A DNA stretch of 64,000 bases from Nilaparvata lugens (GCF_014356525.2 NC_052516.1:27539796-27603795); one strand, 5' to 3'; counted from the stretch's first letter, positions 15,101 to 30,100 are shown. The notes: generated by a model from the letters alone, not told the origin. Numbers and translations are program-made.

Positions 15101-18100
15101 AATTTATCGTTTTACAGGCGGCTTCCGTGTAGCATCTGGTAACTCATCTCTGGTGTTCATCGACCCGTCGACACTGCGGCGGTCGACTGCGGCAGCAGCT
15201 GCTGCTGCGGCTGCGGCGGCAGCCAACGGCGGCGAGCCGGTGACAGTGGCGACCACCTCAGCCTGCCTGGCGCGCGCCTTTGGCATTGTGTTGCGGCAGA
15301 TTGCCGATCTGCTAGCTGTATGTCACAACTACCCCGCACTGGCACCTGCCCTACCCGCTCTAGCAGGTAAAGCACAAATCGATTGAGTTTAGACACACTG
15401 AAAACTTGACCTACTGAAATCGTGGAGAACTGAAAATAGGCCTATAACCATCCTGGTAAATTAAGAATGTATATGCAAATTTTAAGTTAATCAGTTGGGT
15501 AGTTCAGACTTGATGATATTTCATTCGTTTATTTCTTAACCCGTGCATGTCCTAAGCCAATTTTTTTTTCAAATCATCAAATCATTTATTTCGCCATTCA
15601 AAAAAACAATCACAAACAAAGAGCAAAATCAAATATGATGAACAATAAATTTAAACAAAATACAAGTGTTAACTTAAAAATAAGAAAATAATCATACAAA
15701 ATCATAAATATCTCTTTACGTATGTATATAATTTACGTGTTATATATGGCATCACCAGCAAAAGAATAAACTTTGCCCGCTAGTGACCGTTGAAAATCGA
15801 AAATAGTATAATAATATTTAAAAAAAAACCTCATCATTGAGTCATTTCTGAGAATGAAGAAAAGAGAAAAGTAAATAAATTATAAGGGATACAATAAATT
15901 TCAATTTAAATAAGGTTTTCTATTGAAGTGAAATAGTTTGCAATTATCCAATTTTTTTATATCATTACTGGTATCTCTAGTTATATGTGTTAAATTAAAA
16001 GGTAATATATTTATAAACTTGCTGCTTAAATATATCAACTGTCTCTTAACTAGTGTAAATTTTGCATAATAAACTTCGTATTTATTGTTAGTATTTGGTC
16101 TAAAATTGTAATGAGATTCGTTTATCATAAAAAAATTGTCTTTATACTTAATAATATATTTTGTCAAATTTTTCAAGTAGAGTTGTCTCAAAGTCAAAAC
16201 GTTAAATTCGTATAATAGATAGTTGAATAAAGTTCATGTTTATTTAATATTGTTTTAATAATATATTTTTGGGTGATTATTATTTTATATAGTATAGATA
16301 TAGAAGTAGAGGATATAGATAAAATAAGGATAAGAGGATAGAAGATAAAAACGTTGAAAACACTGTCTTATCTTTCACCAATTATTTTATATAGTATATA
16401 TATAGATGTAGAGGATATAGATAAAATAAGGATAAGATGATAGAAGATAAAAACGTTGAAAACACTGTCTTATCTTTCACCATTGTATTATAACAAACTG
16501 GGAGCTTGAAAACTCTTCAAGGTGAAAACGAATTGAAAACTTGAAGAACTGTAAACTTCACGAATCATAACCAAACAAATTGTCAACTTGACAAACTAAA
16601 AACCTGAAGAACTGAAAATATGCCTCTAACCATCATCGTTAAATAAAGAATCTCAAAATTTCAAGTTAATCAGTTGAGTAGTTGAGACGTGATAAATGTT
16701 TCATTTGTGTATTTCCTATCCCGTACATGTATGAGCCAGTTCTTCTCTTTATTATAGTATAATATATAGATTTAGAAGAATAAGAAGATAGAAGATAAAA
16801 CCTTTGAATAGCCTACACTATTTTATCTATGACCACTCTCAAAGTATAACAAACTGAAAGCATGACGAATTGAAAACTTGACAAACTGAAAACTTGACGT
16901 ACTGAAATCTTGAAGAACTGGAAATAGGCCTATAACCATCCTTGGTAAATCAAGAATCTACATCCAAAATTTTAAGTTAATCAGTCGAGTAGTTGAGAAG
17001 TGATGATGCGTCATTCGTGTATTTCCTATCCTGTACATCTACGAGATAAGCCAGTTCTTTCCTTTATTATATTCTATATTGGTTTTTGCCTTGGCAGTGA
17101 TGGATGTGGGCCCTGGCGATGTAGCCTGCCTACAGGCCTACCTGGACCGGCAGTTGAAGCCCACCTGGGATTGGCTGCTGACAGTGATGGATTCGACCGA
17201 GGCCCAGCTGCGGTTTGGCGCATCGCTCACGCACTCCACCGATCCCACGCATCCGGCACATCCGCTGCATCAGGCTTCCGGTCAGTGACAATCAATGAAC
17301 AAACCAATAAAAACATAGAGTTCTTTACTTTAAGCAGTAGGATACTCTCAAAATTCAAGTTTAAATTGAAACCAAGCTTTATTTTTTTTGTTAATACAAA
17401 ACATTACACGACCTTAGTAGAAAGGCATTTGATACAGTATGGAACTTTGTGGCAAAAATGGAACAAACTAGAATCACATTACAGATAGAAATAAATTGGA
17501 AATTGCATTTGTTCAAATGCTAATTGATGAATAATCGTTATTCAAAAATCCCAATTAAATTATGTAAATCACATCGAAGTCTTCTGCTACTGCAAATATT
17601 GACAGCAAGGTAAGCTGATTGACATCAGTTCAGCTAGATGGAAATTCGATGAGCGCTAATATGTACCGGGCTCGATTCCCGGGCTGACAAATAATTTTTG
17701 AATAGTAGCGCTCATCAAATTTTCATCTAGCTGAACTGATGTCAATCAGCTTACCCTGCTGTCAATATTTGCAGTAGCAGAAGTCTTCGGGGGTGATTTA
17801 CATCCTTTAATTGGGATTTTCTTGTAATATTATTTTTTTAGAATCAGTCTTGATTTTTAATTTTAAAAGTAGGCCTAACACATGACAAGCAACAGACTAT
17901 GTAACAATCAAGTTCAAATTGAAACCAATTGGAAGGCCCGGTTGCACAAAGGCCTGTTTAATTTTCATGATAGATTAAATGCCACTGCAACCAATTAGAA
18001 AAAGCGTTTTCGAAAAGAAGGCTTCTCTGATTGATTCTCGTTGAATTTAATAATAGTTGAAATTTAACAGGCTTTTATGCAACCGGAACTCGAAAATAAG

Positions 18101-21100
18101 TTTTTTAAAATGAAAAACAAAATTTTACGACCTTAGAAAGTCATTTGAACCATGGACTTTTGTGGCAAAAAATGGAACAATGATGTGTTGTGTCTTGTTT
18201 ACTTTACTCTGAAAATTTCTATGGCATTCGATTATGTCCTTATGTAAAAGTATAGTGAGTAAATATGGTAAAAATATGTAAGTTTCGGTTATATGGAAAA
18301 TATGTAAGCAAAATTTCAATTTTATTCAAGAGGTATCTTGCGACTCACTACAACACTCAAGGTTTTTCTTTCTTTGGTAGTGCAGAAGAAAATTCAATTT
18401 GCATTACCGTTTTTGTTGAAAATTATTCAATTTATGTTTTGTTCATGAAGCTTTGTACTAATTTTCTTTCTAAATACATTTCAGTTTCCATTGAAAAAAG
18501 TATGTTTGTTGTGTTGCATGTAACTTATTTTCTTTTACAAATAAATTTCAATTTAAATTTGAAAAAATGAATGTATGTTTGTTGTGCTGCAAGGCCTAGC
18601 AGGTGCGGCAGGCAGCGTGCTCAGTTCAGCACTGCCGCTGTCGGTGTTGTCGAGTGGTGGTGGCGGAGCGGGGGTGGTGAGCGGAGGCGGCGGCGGCGGA
18701 GTGGTGCCAGGCATCAGCCGCCTCTCAGGCGCGGGAGCTGGGGCGGCGACAGGTGGCGGCAGCAGCCATCATCGTGGCAGTGGAGGTGGCGGTGGAGGCG
18801 TCAGTTCGACGTCGGGAGGCGGCAGTAATACGGGTGGGGGCGGTGGTGGAAGCGGATCGCAGGGCGGTTCGAGGAATGTCGGCTTTTTGACTAGTGGCCC
18901 CACCGCAGCCGATTCCACCGTGCGTAGTGGCCGCGAGAGGGAAGGTTAGTATAGCTTCAATCAATATTCTAGAGAACTACACGTAACTGAAATCCAAATC
19001 AAATTTACAAATGAAACTTTGAACAGTAGGATGATTGTTTTATGCCATAATAAAGATAATTAAATATTTGATGTTTTCACTAATTAATTCTATATTATAT
19101 TAATAAATTTCATAGTATTTTGTATTTTTACTAGTCATTCATCATTTGGTTTTTTTATGCTTTACAATCAAATCAGATCTTAGAGCCTTTATTCTATTTT
19201 TACAAAAAAATACGCATCGGGAGAGAAAAAATAAGTATACGGTACACTATACTATTTCCCTCCAAAATTTTGATAACATTAAAACATAAATAAATATATC
19301 CACATTTGGAAGAACTCTTCTTATTCTTTATTGATTCATACAATAAAAACACATCAAAATGATAGGGAGAGAAAAAATAAGGTGCTTTCATGTTTATTTT
19401 GGACTAAAATTTTATAAAAATTGTACATGTGAAATTCTAACCATTATTCAAGAATAAACTAAAAACGTTTTTATTCGATGGAACATTTTATAGTGTACAA
19501 GAGTTCCTTTCCATCTGAATATCTGGGTTTGTTTCAAAGTCTTGACATTCTGTGTGTTTGAATACACAGTATTTTCTATGTTATGAATAAACTAGACAGC
19601 CTTTTTACATAGGTACATACTGCGAGTTATACTCAAACCATATTTCTATGAATATTAAATGGTATATTGACTTGTTTTACACGTAAAAAAACCTTATCTT
19701 GGACTTTGTCACCTATAAATTTAGAAGAAGCACCTTATTTTACAAGGACTACCTTATTATTTTATCTACCAATGCTATTACATCTGTGTCATTCGTATTG
19801 TAAATAAATACCGTCTATTTACTTTTTCTGGTACCTTTTTCACGTTATCAAGGATTGAAGGTTTTTCCTAGTACATGGATAACCATAGTTGGAAAACCCT
19901 TCAATCCTCCTCCCTTTTTTGCATCACTATTCTTTTATTTGTTCTATTGTTTTTTTGTTGTTGTTTGTTTTGCATGTGTTCATTTGTATTTATCTTGTAT
20001 GTGTGTGGATAAATTAATTGAAATTGAAATTTGACTTGATGCAGCGGCAGAACCGAACTCAGCGCGTCGCGAGTTCCTGTCGTATTGCCTGTCGCTGATG
20101 CGCGCGCACAACCAGGAGCACGCAGACTCACTGCCCGTGCTGGACGTGTCGTCGCTGCGTCACATCGCCTACGTGTTTGATGCACTCATCTACTACATGC
20201 GACAGTCGGCCGCCTCCGCCGACCACCTCATCGGTGTCGCCGCCTCCGACCTGCCGCCGCTCATTGCCGCCTCCGACTTGGATGCCGGCGCTGGCGACTC
20301 GTGGAATCAACAGGTAAACTATATAGCATCAATGAATTTGCAAATTATTGTTTGCAAACAAAAAAATTGTTTCAATTCAGACAAAATTTATATTTGTCTT
20401 TTGCATCTTGTATTTTGGCGAAATAAATATTCTATTCATCAACTTAGGGTGTGATAATATTAAATGCGTATAAGTGCACGCTCGGTTATGTATGACCAAG
20501 TGCGCAGATGAGAAACAATATCTGGAAAGAGCAATATGAATACTCACACTGAAGAATAAGAATACTTTATTTGCCATCAAACAAATTTCAATAGGCTTCG
20601 TCATAAGGCCACAAACATAATCAACATCGATACAGTAATACAGCACAAAATAAAAGGAGGGGATCAAGTCTCTTCATAGGAGAACGGTCGAGGGCAGCAT
20701 CGGCGGACTGAGGCCAAACCCAGTTTTTGAGGGGTATCCACCCCAAATAAATGCCGAGGAGAAGAGCGTACCCAGAAGAACCCGCTGATTTGTAATTTGA
20801 AATGCTAAATTGTCTAAGCTAGTCTAGTCCAGTCAAATGCTAGTCTAATTTTTACTCCAATATTGGCGTATGAAGGAGGCTCCTTTTTCCTTTTATATTA
20901 TCCTTGAAATGCAAAATTTCCAAAAACCTTGTATGTACGTCGACGCGCAATTAAAAAAGGAGCATACCTGTCAAATTTCATGAAAATCTATTACCGCGTT
21001 TCGCCGTAAATGTGCAACATAAAAACATATAAACATTTAAACATTAAGAGAAATGCCAAATCGTCGACTTGAATCTTAGACCTCACTTCGCTTGGTCAAT

Positions 21101-24100
21101 CATCAAAAAAGATGAAGGAGTAAGTCAATTTCGTTTACCAACGAACTCGATCTATATAATGGTTCAAAGAATATGTGTGTTAATATTTTAAAATTTAATA
21201 GATGAAAGTTATCATTGTTAATGTTATCGTTGAACGTTTTAACAATCGGACAACGATCGTTAAATTATGTCCAAGATATGCTCGAAAGTACTAATGCGTC
21301 TGTACTTAATTTGACTATATCAATTGAGCTGTTTTCGAGGTTCAAATTTAGATAAAATTAACAACTTTTATTCCATTAAGAACTTTATTTACTTGAGAAC
21401 TTGTTTTATTCACTTCTACAGTACAATGTTTTTTATTGCATTCGAACACTTGATAATAGCATAATTGGTCAAAACTATGTTGTGTATTAAAAAAAAGGGT
21501 ACTAGTAATCTTAAAACTATTGTAAAAACTACTATTAAATTAATCGAAATTATTATTTTTTTCAATTTTTTAATTTATACATAATCACAAAATTAAAATA
21601 TGTATGATTGATTTCATTGAATTTTAAAATTGTAGTGAATTTTAATCGTGAATTTGGATTTTAGGACGAGAACGACAACGACGAAACAGACGATGACCTG
21701 TTGGGGGGCTGCAGCCAGGGGGGTGGAGGCGGTGGTGCCGTTGGGGGGGCAGTGGAAGAGAGCCAGGACGGCGAGAGTGCCGCCTCCGTCGCAGCAGCAG
21801 CCGCCTCCGTAGCGGTAGACGTGACCGCCTCGGCAGCCGCCGCAGGAGTGGGCGTCAAGTGTAATCGCCGCAACGCCTTCTTTCAGCGATCCGACTCGAC
21901 GCTCTGTCTTGGTAAGTGAGGAATCAAATCAAATTTATCTCCTCAAAAAAATATCAGCATTTGAAGTTATCCATTAATAATTTTAAACTTGATCAAAATA
22001 TTTATTTAGTTTTAGAAAATTATTAGTTCCTTTTTTTATTTCAGTTCCATTATTTTTTATATCACCGAAATTAGTCGTGCTTTGTATAAAGTTTAATAAG
22101 GGTACTAGTGATTTTCTATAACTATACATCCAAGTTTTTTAGTCTTGGGTAGTTAATTTTTTTTATTTTCTTGTGATAAGTGTTTGATTTATTAACCTTT
22201 GATTTGTTACGTTGTTAAATTTTGACAATAAAGAATTGAATTGAAGTAGCCCTGTATAAATACTTCGAATTGTTGATCTTTAGTATTTCATAAATGATCA
22301 TGATTCAAAAATTTTGAAAATTGAGGAAATCCAATCCAATTGCTATTACATGACGAAAAACGAGTAGGCTTATTAGAAATAGAAAGAGCAGTGTGACAAC
22401 TTAATGTATTCCCTCAAATTAATTCCGCAGATATTTATGTTTTTGGTTCGATTTCCAGCTCAAGTATATCAAACCATATGCAATAGCTAAGGATCAATAG
22501 GAAAACACTAGCCTTTTGTGCTCTAAAAATTAAGTAAAAACAGATGAATACAGGTGCATTATTAGAAGAAATACTTGTCCCGTGTAGTTAACTACTCGCA
22601 AATACTTATTAGTCATTGCAATTAGACATGTCTTCATAAGCAACTATGTGAAGTATTGTGACTGAACGTGTCTGATCATGTCTTGTCTAGTCTTAACTAA
22701 CTGGTGTGCGCCTAGCCTTAGCTAGCCCAATTTCGGCTGGCTCCTTCCGCTAGCTCGAGCTTGCCCTTTTTTTTGGGAAAGTTGTTGAGTTTATTGATTA
22801 TTTGCTATGTTATTAGGAATAAATTGATAAAATGAATAATAAAAAATTAGTATAATTTGTGTACAATTGTTTCAGGTTGTCCACCACCCGACCCGTTCGA
22901 CACGCCGATGGCTCGCGCTCTGCCATTGGCTGATCAACCACACCTGCTACAACCCAATGCAAGGCGAGAGGATCTATTCGGAATACCACGACAGCCCATC
23001 ACTCTAACAGCTACTGGTCAGTGCAAGTTCACTGCAATTATACTTAGTTTACAAACATTTAGCGAGAAATAGAATGGAATGAATTGAAAAATTAAAAAAA
23101 AATTGAATAATAATAAGTTTTAAATGTTATGATAGATAAATAATAATTGTCAACTATTCAATTATGTAGTGAACTTGATTTACAGCTAAAAAATTATTTT
23201 TTTACTGATGCTTGTAACATCACTTACTTGATGCGGTTGTAACGATGACTGGGGTCTCAGCCAGCTCTGCCGGGAGATAGCACCCTTCTCCTCCTCCTCG
23301 AAGATAGACAGAGCTAGGTAGAGAGTGAGTGAGAGAGGGGGGGAACTAAAAGCGATAAGACGCACTACTGTACTGTTTGCGTTCTAACCACATCTGTTAT
23401 CGATATTTTATAGCATTTCTTGAAGGTATTTTTTTATATCGGTTTCGAGTATTCATTCCATTATCAAGTGTCAACTTTTATGTTTTTAAATGAATTTCTT
23501 TCATTAGTTGGCATCATTGTACGAAGATTTAATATAATAGTATAATAGATGAATAGCACTCCAAATGAATATGAAATTTAGACGAATTTGTATTTATTGA
23601 TCTATTTACAATCGTCACATGGTACATAAAATTTTGAGTATCACTCAAATGACAGGTGATATGTCAGAACAATATCATAATGATTGTAATTCCTATACTA
23701 TTTTTATGCTGAAACACAATAAAACACGGATTAAACACAAATCAAATCAAATCAAATCAAATTTTATTTGCCATTTCAAATATAATACAAAACAATGATA
23801 AATGTCAAAACAAAGTTAAGCAAGATAGACAATCAAAGTATTCATATAAATAAAAACTTTGTTACACAAAATAACATAATAGGCGCTGCCTGCAAAACCA
23901 AGGGTTTGAGTGCTGGCAGCGAGTACCAAGAAAATTCATAAAAAGTACAATACACAAGTGAAAGAGAAGAAAAATTAATACAAATATGTATGACAATAAA
24001 AATGTACAGAATACTGATAATATGAGAAAAGTTGAAGTGTAATACAAATGGAGTAAGTTACTGCTATATTAAATTTTATGATTGGTTGCTGTTATAAGTC

Positions 24101-27100
24101 AATGTTGATATATATTGTGTTGGAAGGAATATATCTGAAATATAATTGAGAATTGATACAATTATTGATGAACTGTAGTTAGTGAAATGAGATGATGGTG
24201 ATATTTAATATTATATTATGTTTGTAAGAATTGAGAAGTGTTTATTGATTTTATCCACTCTGCTATTTTTTTAGGATTTGCTTTTGTTGTTCTATTTGCT
24301 ATTAAGTTTTCTGGTAGCAGGTTGATGAGTCTATTGCAGATGTAAGGAAATTGTCTTCGGCATACAGTCATGTCAGTTCTGTTAATTTGATAATTATCTT
24401 GCATTCGAAAATTGTAGGTTCGAGCTTGAGGTGTAAATAGATTTCTGTTTTTAATTATGTATAATATTATGTTTTTCACAAATAGTTGCCTAACTTTTAA
24501 AACTGGGAATTCTGTAAAAAGGAGATTTGTAGGGTAACGTCTGGGTCGACCAAGTGCTGCTTTAATTAAGTGTTTTTGAATTAAGGAGATTTTGTTAAAA
24601 TGTACGTCCAATGCCCCACCCCATACCCTAATGCCATACTGTAATACTGACTGGGCGTAAGCAAAGTAAATTAATAGTAATATATTTAAATCACCTAACC
24701 CGTTTAACCTGTAAAATTTATGTATAATATGTTTCATTTTTTTACATATATTATCAATGTGAGCGTTCCATTTGAGCTGTGAATCTAACATGACTCCCAG
24801 ATATTTTGTCTCCCTCACTCTTATCAATGCCTGACATACACAGTTTTCATCCCTCTCCTGTAACCCTTCCAACTCTACATAATGATTATAATATGTACAG
24901 GAGTCTGAGTGAGTTTTTACACCATCTTGAAATAGCTCTGTAGGGATAGACCTTTCTGATGGAGAGAAAAGCATGTACACACTTTTTTTATGTTAAGTGT
25001 CAGCGTGTGGTGATCCAGCCAAGATTTAACCCTAGCCAGACCAGCCTCGGCTAAACACTTAACCTCCCGCCAATTTGACCCAGTAAAAATTAAGGCCGTG
25101 TCATCTGCAAAGGAGATGGAATGGCATCCATTGATGTCAATTTTCAATAGATCATTGATATATACCAAAAATAATAACGGGGAGAGCACTGTACCCTGTG
25201 GAAGACCGTAGTCGGTCAATGTCAGTTTACTGGTGTCAAGGATTTGTATTCTTTCATGCAGGTAACTTTTAAATAAATTTAACACCGTTCCCCGGATACC
25301 TATTCTCTCTAGCTTACGTAGAAGGACTTTATGAGGAATGGTATCATAGGCCTTTGCTAGGTCCAAGAACACAGCCAGAGTTTTTCTACTGTTTTTAAAG
25401 TTTTCCGTTACAATTCTAACCAACTCAGTCATTGCATCTTCGGTGGATTTACCCTCCTGAAACCCGAATTGATTTACAGCAATAAATTTGTATTTTTCAA
25501 GATATTCGACCATTCGTTTTTTTATTATCTTTTCAAATATTTTAGACAGGTTGCTTATAAGGCTGATAGGACGGTAGTTCTCGGGAGCTTTTTTGTCACC
25601 TGATTTATGGAGAGGAATTATTTTAGCTATTTTAAAATGTGAAGGAAAATGGCCTAACTCGAAACATTTATTAAACAAAATTGACAATGGTTTGGCTAAG
25701 AACTCTGCTATATTTTTCAAACATATGTTGCCTACTCCATCCACTCCCGGAGAGGAGTTACTTTTTAAGCTTTTAATCATTATTAGTACCTCTTCATAAC
25801 TTGTTGGATGCATAAAGAATGATTTTGGAGTGTCAGCCGCTGCACAAGGTGGATACTGTAAGTTAACTGGATTTCGTGTGGACCTGTTGAGGATTTTCTC
25901 TGCATAGTTTCTTCCTACTTCTGAAAAATATTTATTCATAATGTCTGGGTCGATTTCGGGTGGTTTATGTGTACGTTGTATGTCTAAAATTTCCTGTATG
26001 CAGTTCCAAGTTTTCTTACTATTACCTTTGTAATTTGATATTTTAGTCCTGTAATAATCAAATTTTGTTTTTTTAATAAGTTTATTCAAAATATTTCTGT
26101 AAGTCTTATACCTATTTTGTAGCTCCATATTAAACGGTTGACTGTTCATTTTTTTGTGCATTTTGTCACGTTCTCTGATTGATTTTATCAGCCCTGGAGT
26201 TATCCATTTTTTCAGTGGTCTATTTCTATTTTTAATTTTTATCTGTTCAGTGGTTAGTTCTATGTAGAATATTAATTTGTCATAGAAATTACTAATTTTT
26301 TCATCCAAATTTAAATTTTCATCATACAAGTTAGTTTCATTTTGCCAATTCTCTTGTTTTAAATAGTCAATCAATTTTGTATAATTAATTTTTTTAGTAA
26401 ATATCTCTCTAATTTCTTTTGTATTTGTGATAGATTTTGTTATGTGAAAAGTTGTACAGAAATGATCAGTGATGTATGTTTTTTGTATGGAGCTAAGAAC
26501 ATGACTCTCCTTAAAATTCACATTTTTCCAGAATATATGATCAATACATGATTTTGTATTACATGAAATGCGAGTAGGTTTATTAACAAGAGATCTCAGA
26601 CCATACATTTGTAATAGGCTACTATATTCATTTGATAAATTATTATTCCGCAGAATGTCAATGTTCAGATCTCCGATCATGATTATATTTTCATTTTTTT
26701 GAACATTAGACATACTTGTGTCCAACTCATTCAGAAATGCTTCAATATTAGAAGAAGGAGATCTGTAGACTGCAATAAGAGTAAAAGGACAGCTGAGAGC
26801 TTCTAATCTAATCATGATTATATCTGCTTCCGAATTTTCACAGTCAAGATAATGTACATCAATCGATTCCTTCACAAAAATGCACAAACCGTTACTTTTA
26901 TTTAGTTGGCCTGGCTTATCTATAACTGTATATCCATCTATGCTATAGTCAAAAATATTATCTTCAGTCATCCAAGTTTCAGTTAGAACTATTACATCGT
27001 ATTTTATTTTACAGTTTTGAAGAGTATAAACAAATTCATCAAAGTTTTTTCTTAAGCTACGTATATTCATGTGTATAATATTAAAAGAGACAACATTATC

Positions 27101-30100
27101 TATTACTTCATCTAAATGAGAGTTAGGATCAAAATTTAAAATATCATCGCTCTCAATCGTATCGAAACATTCCAAATCAATCACCCCATCAAAGCCATAT
27201 TCATCATTCATCAGTAACGTTAATGAAATAAGGAAAGTTATAATACAATAACAGAAATGAGATTAAAAAAAAGAAGAGGAAAAGAGTTAAATTAAAAAAA
27301 AAACAAAACTTTTAAGTTCACTAAAAGAAAAACCCATTATAACCAGCCTACTGCGCAATTTTGAATATTTTTAGGAAATATAGGACATTTGTATAATTAA
27401 ATACTAATTATATTCTACTAAATCATCATCGCTCATAATTCTCCGAGTGCGAGAGTTTTCAGATTTTTTAACAAAAACTTTGCAATCACGGACCCAGACA
27501 AAGGTTAGTTTTTTGTCCTTTTTTAAATTCTTAGCTTTGCCAAGTAGTCCTTTGTAGTAGGGAGAGAGGTGTTCATTCACATATACGTTTGATAAGGGCA
27601 GCTTGTCGCATACATCGGTTGATTTGATGCCTTTCATTTTGCGTGCCGCGGTGATCCATTCTGTTTTCTTCAATCTGGAACTGAATTTGGCCACGATGGA
27701 AGTGGATCCTTTAGCGGTTGGCATCCTGTGGACAATAGATAGGTCTTCATTCTTGAACTCCACATTCAACGATTTTGCGACGGCTTTCATGACGATATGT
27801 AAATTCTCACCCTGGGTTTCGGGAATACCTACTATTTCAACATTGTCCTTTCTAGTATATTGTTGTAGATCGTGAATTTCTTTTTCTAGCCTCTGAACAT
27901 GTTTTTTATCCTCCAAGTTTTCTTTTTCGAGATTGAGAAATTTTAGTTTTAAAGAATTATGATCCTCCGTGAGGGTGTTGAGTTGCGTTTTTATAGCATC
28001 TGTTTTGGTGTTTAACTTTTCCAATTTCGTGTCCAGGTCGCCCAATTTTGAGTTGAAGAAGGATTTCAGATCGTTTATTTCCTTACGTAGATTCTCTATT
28101 AGATCAGAGGATAATTTTTTTAAGGTAATGTCTGACTGACCTGCGTTATTTTTATCCTGCTTACAGCTCGCACATTTCCACGCAGCTCTGGCTTGCGAGT
28201 TCATTTTTTTAAACTTATCGATGGACTCCAGTCTAGTACACGCAGGGTGGAACACATTCGCACACTCACTACACTTCACTGAGATATCCTCTTCAGCGAG
28301 ATTTATTTTACAGTTGAAGCACTGTGCCATAATGGATGAATTATTTGAGTAAAAAGTTCGTCCTGAGAATTTATCACGCAGCGGCAAAGGTCACTGATTA
28401 GAGCGGAGCTACTACCGACACGACCGCTCTCATCGAAAGCTGAACTGATACAAGCCATTAAGTCACAAAACTCTACTTATCGCTATTATATTTTACTGTA
28501 TTTCCAGTTTATTTCAATAGGTCTGCTACTTGATCGAAAGCTTTATTACATAGAATTACTGGTACCCTTTTTATTTTATTTTTTGTTAATGATTTTGTTT
28601 AGGTAACCAACAATCGTCGTCAGGAGGTAGTACACTGAGCACATTAGAAATGCTGCCTACCAGGTTGGGCCTTTCACAGCGGGGCGTTTCTGATTCGCAG
28701 ACGGGAGCGGGAGCGGCAGCCTATCTCAGGCCTACACTAGATCTCAGCACCAGTCATCCTCCCTCCTCCTCCGCCTCAGCCTCAGCCTCCTCCTCACACA
28801 TGATGCAGCAGCACACATCAAGGCAGATGATGGGTGAGTTAATATCCTAACGCTAACTAGTCCAGTCAACGAAAGGTTCCCACGCAATTTTCACTCCAAA
28901 GCTTTTGCAAAGGCTGTGCAAAGGCTAAAAAAAAACTTTCTACTCCTGATATTTTTCAAAGTTTTTCGATTTGTATACTATCAAGCTATCAAAATAAGAG
29001 AGTTTTCTCAGGATTTTTTCCTAATCTTCTATTTTTGAGATATGTGTGCATAAAGTTTGAATTTTTGGGACAGACCATTTCAAATTCGGTAAGAGAATTC
29101 ATGAAATTCTTCATCAAAGCTTACAAATTTTCCTACAAGTTCTATTTGAAACTTTTCTCTTTACATACCTCCCATAGATTTTGAAATATACACTCTTGAA
29201 GGTATGACATTTAAAAGAAAACCCAATTTCTTCCTATTTTTGTCATCTTTTTGTCCTTAAAACTTGTTTTATTGTCCTTTTTTCATCACACAAAAAATTC
29301 GTGTTATGAGTTGATAGAGTTCATGCTGATAATTAACTCATAGAATATTAAATTCTCTTCTATTTGATATGTATATAATTTCACAATTTCATTCTTCTCC
29401 CTACGACTGTTGCATTAGTTTTAGTGTTGAGTGTGGAATCTTCTGTCTAGCAACAATAGATCAGTTGACGGAGAAATTTGAAAGGAATGTTTGAAACATT
29501 ATTTTTGACTTTGCAGTCCAAACAAGGGGACTAGTGAACATATCAAAAGTCCTCATCCGTGCCCCTTGTGCTTAAGGGATGAGGGTAGTTCAAAAGTTGT
29601 ATTTTATAACTGTTTGCTTATACGCTTATATCTTGAAAATAAATTATGCTTTCCATCGACATGATTTTTTTTCTATTGTGGGCCTTTGGCCTCCTCCACA
29701 ACATTCCTTCAAACATTTCTATCCATTATAAATCCTCTACATCCTTAATAACCCACCCTTATCAAATCATCACTCATATCATATCGACATGACTGAACTA
29801 TACGAGAATGAAGCTTGATTAATTACCTAAAAGTTCTGTTTAAACGCTTATATCTTGGGAATAATGCCACAGAATAGATACAGAATGGAAACTCGGCTAG
29901 TACCCTGGTACAAAAATCCGCCATCTTGTTAGAAAGTTCCGCATTGTAATAGTATTGATGGGAGGTTCGGATCATTTACTGATCCGGATCAATTGATCTC
30001 GATCACTGCCGCGAGTCAATCAAAAGATCAGGATTGTAATCTTTAACAAGATGGCGCAGTCACGTGACGTGTCTAGTATTCGAGACATGTAAAAGGCATT

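Larger units (their letters stand above)
23740..28480 (-). mobile_element. Nearly full-length two-ORF non-LTR retrotransposon (CR1/Jockey group), antisense in hyd intron 14
   Basis: On the minus strand there is a short 5' region, ORF1 (28387-27404), a spacer of about 190 bases, ORF2 (27211-24216, broken once), a 3' UTR and a simple tail made of ATTTG-type repeats (complement of the CAAATCAAATC run at 23745-23762). Gene order and domains (PHD-type ORF1, endonuclease plus RT) are complete, so this is a young insertion. The 5' end is estimated and no target duplication was identified. The antisense orientation should reduce its effect on hyd splicing. Confidence 0.9.

Noticed and set aside
18571..18964. 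Overlapping 80-120 codon frames on both strands
   Set aside because: Shadows of the low-complexity hyd exon 11.
20098..20454. 118-codon frame as a separate gene
   Set aside because: Its first part is hyd exon 12; the rest reads past a GTAAAC donor into intron.
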